DNA of 45,531 bases, from positions 1 through 45,531 of the forward strand of contig NZ_NKTZ01000017.1 in NCBI RefSeq assembly GCF_003207855.1, read 5' to 3'. The stretch comes from Komagataeibacter rhaeticus (lineage in GTDB: Bacteria; Pseudomonadota; Alphaproteobacteria; Acetobacterales; Acetobacteraceae). Under the pieces are notes generated by a model, which ran no database searches, was not told where the DNA came from, and worked only from the letters and a program-made list of their open reading frames with translations. A program made the translations under genes and the position numbers. Within the stretch, counting starts at the first letter, position 1. Every line of letters begins with the position of its first letter. This document shows, in pieces, positions 7,756 through 14,635 of the stretch.

Positions 7756-8712
7756 ATGCCCCAGACCTGTTCTACCGACCTGCTTGTCATCGGTGCCGGC
7801 CCCGCAGGCTACACCGCCGCCATCTATGCCGCGCGCGCCAACCTCTCGCCCGTGCTCGTGGCCGGACTCCAGCCCGGCGGCCAGCTCATGATCACGACCG
7901 ATGTCGAGAACTACCCCGGCTTTGGCAAGGGCATCCAGGGGCCGGACCTGATGATGCAGATGGCCGAACAGGCGGGCAATGTCGGCACGCGGCTGATGGA
8001 TGACATAATCGTGTCCTGTGATTTCAGCCGCAGGGACGGCACGGGCCGCTTTTACGCCACCGGCGATTCCGGCATGCTGTACGAAGCACGCAGCGTGGTG
8101 ATCGCTACCGGCGCGCAGGCAAAATGGCTGGGCGTTCCGGGGGAGAAGGAATTCCAGGGTTCCGGCGTTTCGGCCTGCGCCACATGCGATGGCTTTTTCT
8201 ATCGTGGCAAGCATGTCGCCGTGATTGGCGGCGGCAACACGGCGGTGGAGGAAGCGCTCTACCTGACCCATCACGCCAGCCACGTCACCCTGATCCACCG
8301 CCGTGACAGCCTGCGGGCGGAAAAGATCCTGCAGGACCGGCTGCACGCCAATCCCAAGGTTTCCGTCATATGGAACAGCGCGGTAGAGCGCATAACCGGC
8401 AGTGGCACGCCCCCGGTCGTAACCGGGCTGGAACTGCGCGACACGAAAACGGGCGCAACCCGTGATATCGCCGTGGATGGCGTGTTCGTTGCCATCGGAC
8501 ATGCCCCCACCACCACAATTTTCCGTGATGTGGTGGAGATCGATACAGACGGTTACATCATTACGGCACCGGGTAGCACGCGCACCTCGGTGCCAGGCGT
8601 CTTTGCCGCGGGAGACGTGCAGGACAAGATATTCCGCCAGGCGGTAACCGCAGCCGGGACGGGCTGCATGGCGGCGCTGGAGGCCGAGCGTTTTCTTGCC
8701 GCAGCGCCGTAA
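7756..8712 (+). CDS. trxB: Thioredoxin reductase
   Basis: A 318-residue NADPH- and FAD-dependent enzyme that reduces thioredoxin in the cytoplasm. The FAD-binding motif GAGPAG is at residues 13-18, the redox-active CATC at 141-144, and the NADPH-binding motif GGGNTAVEEA from 158. The second FAD motif, GVFAAGDVQD, is near the C-terminus. The length is normal for the low-molecular-weight bacterial type. An AGGA ribosome site precedes the ATG. The gene sits between an Lrp-family regulator (divergent) and a LysR-type regulator (same strand). Confidence 0.97.
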   Translation: MPQTCSTDLLVIGAGPAGYTAAIYAARANLSPVLVAGLQPGGQLMITTDVENYPGFGKGIQGPDLMMQMAEQAGNVGTRLMDDIIVSCDFSRRDGTGRFYATGDSGMLYEARSVVIATGAQAKWLGVPGEKEFQGSGVSACATCDGFFYRGKHVAVIGGGNTAVEEALYLTHHASHVTLIHRRDSLRAEKILQDRLHANPKVSVIWNSAVERITGSGTPPVVTGLELRDTKTGATRDIAVDGVFVAIGHAPTTTIFRDVVEIDTDGYIITAPGSTRTSVPGVFAAGDVQDKIFRQAVTAAGTGCMAALEAERFLAAAP

Positions 8713-8818
8713 TGGACCAGTAAGAGTCCTTGACCTGCACCGTTATTTCCTTCACCACAACGAATAGTGTCATAACATCTGGCGCGCCCTTATTTAGATA
8801 GCAAAGCGGAGTCAACGC

Positions 8819-9703
8819 GTGGACTGGGATAAACTCCGGATATTTCATGCTGTAGCCGAGGCTGGGTCCTTCACCCATGCCGGCGACGTGCTTAACCTGA
8901 GCCAGTCTGCGGTATCGCGGCAGATTTCAGCCCTGGAAGAGGCACTGCAGGTTCCCCTCTTCCACCGGCATGCCTGGGGGCTGATCCTGACCGAACAGGG
9001 GGAGACACTGAACCAGACGGTTCGGGAAGTCTTCTCCAAGCTGGCCATGACCCAGTCCCTGCTGACGGAAAGCAAGGAAAAGGCGGCCGGACGGCTACGG
9101 GTTACCACAACAACCGGCTTTGGCACCTGCTGGCTCACGCCACGGCTGCACCGGTTCATGGAAACCAATCCAGACATTTCGATCACCCTGATCCTGGAAG
9201 ATAACGACCTGGATCTGGGCATGCGGGAGGCGGACGTGGCCGTGCGCATGCATCCGCCCCGCCAGCCGGACCTGATCCAGCGCCACCTGGCCGATTTCCC
9301 GCTGCCGATCTATGCCTCGCAGTCGTATCTGAATGATTACGGCACCCCCCGCACGCTTGAGGAACTGAACGCCCACAAGCTGGTGCTGTTCGGCGGCTAT
9401 CACCCGCCGGTGCCGCATATCAACTGGCTGGCGGAAACCGGCGTGCCGTCGGATGAGCGGCGTCAGGCGCGGCTGGAAGTCAACAGCCTGGCGGCCATGG
9501 CGGGGGCAATCGCGGCCGGGATCGGGATCGGGTCGATTCCGCTTTACGCGGCGTCACAGTATCCCAACCTGGTCAAGATCCTGCCCGAAGTGCCGCTGCC
9601 CACGGTGGATGCCTATTTCGTCTATCCCGAAGAACTGCGCACGTCCAAGCGCGTGGCTGTCTTCCGCGACTTCCTGCTGGCGGAAATCAACGCCCGCCAC
9701 TAG
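8819..9703 (+). CDS. LysR-type regulator of the VtlR/LsrB group
   Basis: A 294-residue LysR-type regulator. The N-terminal helix-turn-helix covers residues 16-37 (SFTHAGDVLNLSQSAVSRQI), and the substrate-binding domain runs from about residue 90. The opening MDWDKLRIFHAVAEAGSF and the place next to trxB match the VtlR/LsrB group of alphaproteobacteria, which control small RNA and oxidative stress genes. The only cysteine is C104, whereas the rhizobial LsrB is described as sensing oxidation through several cysteines. The start is GTG at 8819 with GGAG at about 8808. There are 106 bases between trxB and this gene, enough for its own promoter. Confidence 0.9.
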   Translation: MDWDKLRIFHAVAEAGSFTHAGDVLNLSQSAVSRQISALEEALQVPLFHRHAWGLILTEQGETLNQTVREVFSKLAMTQSLLTESKEKAAGRLRVTTTTGFGTCWLTPRLHRFMETNPDISITLILEDNDLDLGMREADVAVRMHPPRQPDLIQRHLADFPLPIYASQSYLNDYGTPRTLEELNAHKLVLFGGYHPPVPHINWLAETGVPSDERRQARLEVNSLAAMAGAIAAGIGIGSIPLYAASQYPNLVKILPEVPLPTVDAYFVYPEELRTSKRVAVFRDFLLAEINARH

Positions 9704-9732
9704 GCCCCGCCCGGCCCGCCCCGCGTCCGGTT

Positions 9733-9803
9733 CCGGCCGTGGCGGCCGGCGCGGCCCACATCCTGGCCCTGATTGAACCGGGATAATGCATGGCGGGCCA
9801 TGC
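9733..9803. terminator. Two hairpins between convergent lysR and ihfB genes
   Basis: CCGGCC-GTGGC-GGCCGG at 9733-9749 and GCATGGC-GG-GCCATGC at 9788-9803 are both perfect stems. They lie in the 115-base gap between two genes that end towards each other. No T run follows either, so they may stop or stabilise messages rather than act as classic terminators. Confidence 0.4.
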
Positions 9804-9818
9804 GTGGCAGGCGGATGG

Positions 9819-10115
9819 TTATTCCTTCGTGCCATGGGCGCGATTGACGCGCTCACGCAGTTCCTTGCCTGCCTTGAAGAACGGTACGACCTTTTCATCA
9901 ACCGAGACGGTCTCCCCCGTGCGGGGGTTGCGCCCGGTGCGCGCATCGCGCTTCTTGACGGTAAACGCGCCAAAGCCCCGCAGTTCCACCCGGTCCCCCC
10001 GCATCAGGGCATTGCTGACTTCAGCAAAAATGACCTGGACAATACGTTCCACTTCCCGGACCGGAAGATGGGGACGGGCAGCGGCAAGTTCAGCAATCAG
10101 TTCCGACCTGGTCAT
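9819..10115 (-). CDS. ihfB: Integration host factor beta subunit
   Basis: A 98-residue DNA-bending protein of the HU/IHF family. It pairs with IHF alpha and acts in recombination, replication and promoter architecture. The beta-specific opening [11 protein letters not shown] and the DNA-binding arm region [10 protein letters not shown] are clear. The start at 10115 was chosen because the family begins there and AGGGGAACAGG precedes it; the longer open frame only runs into the intergenic DNA. It lies 25 bases after sppA on the same strand, a pairing known in other alphaproteobacteria, so the two probably share a message. Confidence 0.96.
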   Translation of the reverse strand: MTRSELIAELAAARPHLPVREVERIVQVIFAEVSNALMRGDRVELRGFGAFTVKKRDARTGRNPRTGETVSVDEKVVPFFKAGKELRERVNRAHGTKE

Positions 10116-10140
10116 CCTGTTCCCCTGTTTAAACAAGAAA

Positions 10141-11073
10141 TTAAAGTTTCCAGATCGCAACGGCTCCGTCAAGCGCACTGCTTCCCTTCAGCACGAATTC
10201 CGCACCCGGCACAACGGAGAGAATGCCCGAGAGCAGACGCTGCCACCGGGTACGCGTGGCGGCGGGGCCGATATCGGTCACCTTCGCATCATCGGGCAGA
10301 ATCGCCTTCTTGACCAACCATTTACGCGCGTCGTCCATATTGCCGATCTCATCCACCAGGCCAAGCGGCAGGGCCTGCTGGCCGGTAAAGGGACGGCCAT
10401 CGGCCAGTTCCCGCACGCGCCCGGCGGGCATGTGGCGGTCCTGTGCAACGACAGTGACGAAAAAATCGTACAGATCGGACACAACCCCCTGCAGCATCGC
10501 GCGCCCTTCGGGGGATAGGGGCTTCACGACGGAAGGCTGTCCCTTCATCGGGCCGGAGACAAGCTGGTCCACCCGCACCCCCACCCGGTCCAGCAGGGGG
10601 GAGACATCGGGCGATTCCAGAATCACCCCGATGGAGCCGGTCAGGGTCGAGCGATTGGCAAAGATGCGGCTGGCCGGCGTTGACACCATGTACCCCGCCG
10701 AGGCCGCGACACTGCCCATGGACACGACCACCGGCTTGCGCCGCGCAAAGGCGGCAACGGCATCATGCAGCACCTCGCCCCCCGTTACGGCGCCGCCGGG
10801 GCTGTTCACTTCCAGCAGCAGCCCCCGGACCGCCGCGTCATCGCGCGCCCGGTTCAGGGCCTCGACATTCTCGTGCTCATCGGCGCCAATGACCCCCTGC
10901 ACCTTCAGATGCACCAGATGCGGCGCCTGATGGCCCGTCCACCCACCCCCGGACGCACGCCCGAAGGCCACGATGCAGGCAAGGACAAAAAAAGCCACGG
11001 CCCCACCCCGCCATAACAGCAGGCGGCGGTGGAGCGACGTGGCGCGCAGGCATATGTCTGGGTCAGTATCCAT
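10141..11073 (-). CDS. sppA: Signal peptide peptidase SppA, short form
   Basis: A 310-residue inner membrane serine protease that degrades signal peptides left after secretion. One membrane helix lies at about residues 24-38, with the S49/ClpP-type protease domain outside the cytoplasm. The Ser-Lys dyad is visible as S125 (VAASAGY) and K177 (GPMKGQ), and the NSPGG motif is at 90-94. The length fits the single-domain form, about half of the E. coli enzyme. It is the upstream partner of ihfB. Confidence 0.95.
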   Translation of the reverse strand: MDTDPDICLRATSLHRRLLLWRGGAVAFFVLACIVAFGRASGGGWTGHQAPHLVHLKVQGVIGADEHENVEALNRARDDAAVRGLLLEVNSPGGAVTGGEVLHDAVAAFARRKPVVVSMGSVAASAGYMVSTPASRIFANRSTLTGSIGVILESPDVSPLLDRVGVRVDQLVSGPMKGQPSVVKPLSPEGRAMLQGVVSDLYDFFVTVVAQDRHMPAGRVRELADGRPFTGQQALPLGLVDEIGNMDDARKWLVKKAILPDDAKVTDIGPAATRTRWQRLLSGILSVVPGAEFVLKGSSALDGAVAIWKL

Positions 11074-11133
11074 GGGGGTGCAATATCATGGATACCGTAA
11101 ACACCGAAGGCAGGATTCAGGGCATGCGGGCCA

Positions 11134-11604
11134 TCAGGCCTTGCGGCGGCGGCCCGGCCGGGCGGGCGCATCCCCCCCGCTGGCGGTCATGCCGGCAGAC
11201 GCGGCGGTGATCTTGCGGCCCAGCCCGATCTCACGCGCAAGGCTGGAGCGGCGTTCGGCGTAATTGGGGGCGACCATAGGATATTCCGCGGGCAGGCCCC
11301 AGCGCTCACGGTACTGTTCCGGCGTCATGCCATAGGCGCTCTGCAGGTGGCGCTTGAGCATCTTGAGCTTTTTGCCATCTTCCAGGCAGACAATGTAGTC
11401 AGGAAACACCGAACGCTTGATGGGCACGGCAGGCTGGAGCTTCTCGGGTTCCTCGACCGGGCGGCTGACATTGGCCAGCGCCTGGTACACCTGCCGTATC
11501 AGGTCAGGCAGCACATCCGCCGCGACACTGTTGTTGGAAACATGCGCCGACACGATCTGTGTCGTGAGTTCCAGACATGAAAAATCCTGCTCGGTATCAG
11601 ACAT
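11134..11604 (-). CDS. MucR/Ros-family regulator with degraded zinc finger
   Basis: A 156-residue DNA-binding protein of the MucR/Ros family, which controls surface polysaccharide, motility and cell-cycle genes in alphaproteobacteria. The signature LEDGKKLKMLKRHL and GMTPEQYRERWGLP is clear. Of the four zinc ligands of Ros, only the first Cys (C73) and the first His (H86) remain. The second Cys is D76 and the last His is replaced at A90/Y91. Family members that fold without zinc are known in Mesorhizobium, so the protein may still work. The basic tail (RPGRRRKA) and the N-terminal region that forms oligomers are present. About 250 bases of AT-rich DNA lie upstream, a type of sequence this family binds. 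Confidence 0.9.
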   Translation of the reverse strand: MSDTEQDFSCLELTTQIVSAHVSNNSVAADVLPDLIRQVYQALANVSRPVEEPEKLQPAVPIKRSVFPDYIVCLEDGKKLKMLKRHLQSAYGMTPEQYRERWGLPAEYPMVAPNYAERRSSLAREIGLGRKITAASAGMTASGGDAPARPGRRRKA

Positions 11605-11794
11605 AACGTATTCCGTGTCTCCATATCAACCAATAGCCGTGATATATTCACGAACCATCAAGGCAGGTTCATATACCAGCACATCAATATTTACAACATC
11701 AATCGCGGAACATTTTCCTATTGGCGCGATACAATATTTAACTATTTCTTTTCGCAGAATAGTATTAAATAATACCCGTTAGTCAAAATGTATT

Positions 11795-11819
11795 GTTTTG
11801 TATGAAATTGATACAAAAC
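11795..11819. promoter_or_regulatory. Inverted repeat in AT-rich DNA between arsR-type and mucR-type genes
   Basis: GTTTTGTAT (11795-11803) and ATACAAAAC (11811-11819) form a perfect 9-base inverted repeat with a 7-base spacer. It lies just after the ArsR-family gene and about 190 bases before the mucR-type gene. It could end transcription of the first or serve as an operator for the second. The AT-rich stretch 11605-11852 around it carries no credible gene. Confidence 0.4.
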
Positions 11820-11852
11820 TTCTTAATTCCGCCACACATCCCCTGACCCGGC

Positions 11853-12257
11853 TCAGGAATCCAGCCCGATGCGGGCAAAGCAGGCGGCGTCCACCTCGCG
11901 CTCGGGCGGGGGCGGGGTTTTCTGGCCGCGCAGCAGGCCGCCCAGGTTTTCCATGTCAAAATCCGGGTCACAGACGGCGCAGATCAGGCGCAGGCGCATC
12001 TCCTCCATTCCGTCCCTGATGCTGTATATGACCTGTCGGGCCTCCTTGCGTGTTACAACAATTTCCGCACGCCGGAGTTCCGCAAGCTGCTGACTCAATG
12101 TGGGCTGGCCTATTCCGGTGCGGGCCTCGATCTCACCCACGCTCTTTTCACCATCAAGCAGGCAGGCCAGCACCATCAGGCGCTGCGGCTGTGCCAGCAG
12201 GCGCAGCCGCTGCACAAGGCCTTCCGCGTTTTCACGCGTTCTGGGCAGGTTGGGCAT
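11853..12257 (-). CDS. ArsR-family regulator, SqrR/BigR-like sulfide sensor candidate
   Basis: A 134-residue winged-helix repressor of the ArsR/SmtB family. The recognition helix region is GIGQPTLSQQLAELRR (residues 48-63), followed by the wing TRKEARQVIYSI. It lacks typical metal-site motifs but has C32 (LACLLDGE) and C93/C96 (ICAVC), near the places of the two cysteines that form a sulfur bridge in SqrR/BigR. Proteins of that group release DNA when they meet reactive sulfur. The divergent neighbour is a TSUP-type transporter, a frequent target of such regulators. The start at 12257 (MPNLPRTR) has GAGGGG upstream. The sulfide role is inferred from the cysteines and the neighbour. Confidence 0.8.
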   Translation of the reverse strand: MPNLPRTRENAEGLVQRLRLLAQPQRLMVLACLLDGEKSVGEIEARTGIGQPTLSQQLAELRRAEIVVTRKEARQVIYSIRDGMEEMRLRLICAVCDPDFDMENLGGLLRGQKTPPPPEREVDAACFARIGLDS

Positions 12258-12480
12258 TGACTCAATTCCCCTCAAACATATCGCCCCATCGTACCATAAC
12301 GCCCTGCCAACCACCATTGATGGCCGACAGCACACGCATCACGATGCAGGGGCTTGCCAAAACATATACATAATATAATAAATAATTAAATAATCATATG
12401 CCATACCCATATCGGGAACCACGCCATGACACGCCCCCTGCCCGCCACCCCAATGCCGCCCCGGCGCGCCCGGTGCCGGC
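12258..12480. promoter_or_regulatory. Divergent promoter region of the ArsR-type and TSUP genes
   Basis: A 223-base gap holding a markedly AT-rich core at 12361-12400, with overlapping A/T blocks and an imperfect CATAT...ATATG symmetry at its ends. This is a likely place for the operator and both promoters, but no clean operator half-sites could be assigned by eye. No gene is seen in it. Confidence 0.35.
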
Positions 12481-13269
12481 GTGCCTGACCTGATCCAGGG
12501 GCTGCTGGGCCTGTGCAGCGGGGGCGTGATCGGCTTCACGCTGGGGCTGGTGGGCGGCGGCGGGTCCATCCTGGCGGTGCCGCTGCTGCTGTATGTGGTG
12601 GGCATGCCCGACCCGCACCGGGCCATTGGCACCAGCGCGCTGGCCGTGACCATCAATGCCCTGTCCAACCTGGCCCAGCACGCGCGCACGGGCAACGTGC
12701 GGTGGAAATGCGCCACCGTGTTTGCCGGCGCGGGCGTGATCGGCGCGCTGGGGGGCGCCAGTTGCGGCAAGATCATCAACGGGCAGCGGCTCCTGTTCCT
12801 GTTTGCCCTGGTCATGCTGGGGGTGGGGGCGCTCATGCTGCGTGGCTGCCGCATGCCGGCGCAGGCGGCGGCCAGACCGGAACGCGACAGCCCGCTGCCG
12901 GTGCTGGGCTACGGCATCGCGACCGGATTCTGTTCCGGGTTCTTCGGCATTGGCGGCGGCTTCCTGATCGTGCCGGCCCTGCTGGCGGCCACCGGCATGC
13001 CCATGCTCAATGCCATCGGCACCTCGCTCGTGGCCGTATGCGCCTTCGGGCTGACAACCTCGGCCAGCTACGCCATGGCGGGCATGGTGGACCTGCCCAT
13101 GGTGGGCATCCTGGTGGCGGGCGGCGTGGCGGGGGGCATGGGGGGCACCCTGCTGGCGCGTCGGCTGGGCAGCCGGCCGCAGCACCTGCGCCTGATCTTT
13201 GCGTGCCTGATCTTCCTTGTGGCATTGTACATGATGTGGCGCAGCGCCCGCGCGCTGGGCCTTGCCTGA
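12481..13269 (+). CDS. TSUP-family (TauE/SafE) transporter
   Basis: A 262-residue inner membrane protein of the TSUP family, whose members move sulfite, thiosulfate, sulfoacetate or other small anions. Two homologous halves are visible, each starting with a Gly-rich helix: GLVGGGGSILAVPLLL at about residue 22 and GFFGIGGGFLIVPALL at about 153. There are about eight membrane helices. The start is a GTG with no good ribosome site; no in-frame ATG lies upstream. The divergent ArsR-type gene with sensor-like cysteines supports a sulfur compound as substrate, probably sulfite or a related ion going out, but this is inference. Confidence 0.88.
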   Translation: MPDLIQGLLGLCSGGVIGFTLGLVGGGGSILAVPLLLYVVGMPDPHRAIGTSALAVTINALSNLAQHARTGNVRWKCATVFAGAGVIGALGGASCGKIINGQRLLFLFALVMLGVGALMLRGCRMPAQAAARPERDSPLPVLGYGIATGFCSGFFGIGGGFLIVPALLAATGMPMLNAIGTSLVAVCAFGLTTSASYAMAGMVDLPMVGILVAGGVAGGMGGTLLARRLGSRPQHLRLIFACLIFLVALYMMWRSARALGLA

Positions 13270-13312
13270 TCCCCGCCCGTTGCCCCGCGCCCATGACCGG
13301 ACCTCCGCCGCC

Positions 13313-14530
13313 ATGCAGCAGACCACCGTAACGCTTGCCCACCCGCTTGATTTCGCGACATGGCGCGCCATGACCCGCGCGCTTGTGGCCCGGCATGTCC
13401 CGCCCGCCGCCATTACCTGGCAGGTCGCCCCTGACGGAACGCAGGCATCCCCGCCACCGGCCCCATCGGACGCGCCGGGCTTTTCCATCCCGCGGGAGAC
13501 CATGCGCCTGGCCGCCGCCACGATCCAGTCCACTCTGGCCGACCGCTTTGCGCTGGCCTATGGCCTGATCTACGCCCATGTCACCGCCACCACGCCCGAC
13601 CCTGCGGACCTTGAACGTATCGAGGCGGCGGCGGCAGCGGTGCGCGCGGAAACCGAAGAACTGCGCCGCAACCTGCTGGCCCTGATGCAGCCGGGCGCGA
13701 CACGCGAGGCAACCTTCCCCGCCCGGACCCATGCGCCCGAAAGCAATGCGCGCTTCATCACCCTCCAGCTCTCGCTGGCGCCCTGGCGGCTTTCCCTGCC
13801 GGGGCGCATGCTGCACTGGACGGGCGAGACGCTGCTGTATGGTCCGGCCGCCCCCCTGCGCCCGCTGGCGCTGAACACCCTGCCCCCGCCCGCCCTGCCG
13901 CTGGTGACGGATCTGGACATCGGCCAGATCACCAGCCTGCGCGCGGCCTATCTGGCCGCCCGGACCTGCCTGATCTGCCCCATGGCCCGCCATGCGACCC
14001 AGACGGTGTTTGGCGAGGGCGAACCCACCGCGCGCATGATGTTCGTGGGCGAACAGCCCGGTGACCGCGAGGACCAGGCCGGCCGCCCCTTCGTCGGCCC
14101 GGCGGGGCAGCTGTTCGACCGCGCGCTGGCGGAAGCCGGCATCGACCGCGCGGATGCGTATGTGACCAATACCGTCAAGCACTTCAAGTTCATCCGCCGC
14201 GGCACCCGCCGCATCCATGAAAAGGCGGGGCGGGAGGAGATAGCGGCCTGCGCGCCATGGCTTGCGGCCGAGCGGCGCATCATCCGCCCGCGCGTACTGG
14301 TCATGCTGGGCGCCACGGCGGCATCCGCCCTGCTGGGCCGCAGCGTTACAATTGGCCACGAGCGTTCCCGCCCCATCCCGATGGAGGACGACGGCAGCAC
14401 GGGGGTCGTGACCGTACACCCTTCCTACCTGCTGCGCCTGCCCGACGCGGATGCGCGGACGCGCGAATATGACCGCTTCGTAGCCGACCTGCGGCTGGCG
14501 GCGTCGCACCTGCCCCCGGCCACCCCCTGA
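13313..14530 (+). CDS. UdgX-type uracil-DNA-binding protein with N-terminal DUF4130-like domain
   Basis: A 405-residue protein. The C-terminal part (from about 205) is a family 4-like uracil-DNA glycosylase with iron-sulfur cysteines (C219, C222, C313 visible) and the motif GEQPGDREDQAGRPFVGPAG at 246-265. The loop TRRIH with H302 corresponds to the KRRIH loop of UdgX, whose His forms a covalent bond with the sugar left after uracil removal. Residues 1-180 look like a diverged DUF4130 domain, judged by the FxxPR start and the WRLSLPGRMLHWTGETLLYGP end; the usual central motif of that domain is missing. The VHPSYLLR motif is near the C-terminus. The ATG at 13313 was preferred to a TTG 17 codons earlier that overlaps the transporter gene. 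Confidence 0.85.
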   Translation: MQQTTVTLAHPLDFATWRAMTRALVARHVPPAAITWQVAPDGTQASPPPAPSDAPGFSIPRETMRLAAATIQSTLADRFALAYGLIYAHVTATTPDPADLERIEAAAAAVRAETEELRRNLLALMQPGATREATFPARTHAPESNARFITLQLSLAPWRLSLPGRMLHWTGETLLYGPAAPLRPLALNTLPPPALPLVTDLDIGQITSLRAAYLAARTCLICPMARHATQTVFGEGEPTARMMFVGEQPGDREDQAGRPFVGPAGQLFDRALAEAGIDRADAYVTNTVKHFKFIRRGTRRIHEKAGREEIAACAPWLAAERRIIRPRVLVMLGATAASALLGRSVTIGHERSRPIPMEDDGSTGVVTVHPSYLLRLPDADARTREYDRFVADLRLAASHLPPATP

Positions 14531-14635
14531 CCCGCCACGAGGAAAGCCGATGCCAGATATGCATGCGTGGCACCATTACGTGATGGCAAGATGCGTTATG
14601 GATAACGCGCCCCTTGTCGCCGGAAGCCGCATATC

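Noticed and set aside
7615-8502. Extension of the Lrp-type gene upstream on the minus strand
   Set aside because: It is the antisense of trxB; the Lrp fold begins at 7614 or 7602.
11417-11782. Plus-strand open frame across the mucR-type gene and the AT-rich gap
   Set aside because: It is antisense to a recognised gene at its start and turns into AT-rich non-coding DNA; no ribosome site or domain.
12394-14509. Two long minus-strand open frames opposite the TSUP and UdgX genes
   Set aside because: They are composed of Arg, Gly, His and Gln runs typical of antisense frames in GC-rich DNA, while the plus strand codes for recognisable proteins.
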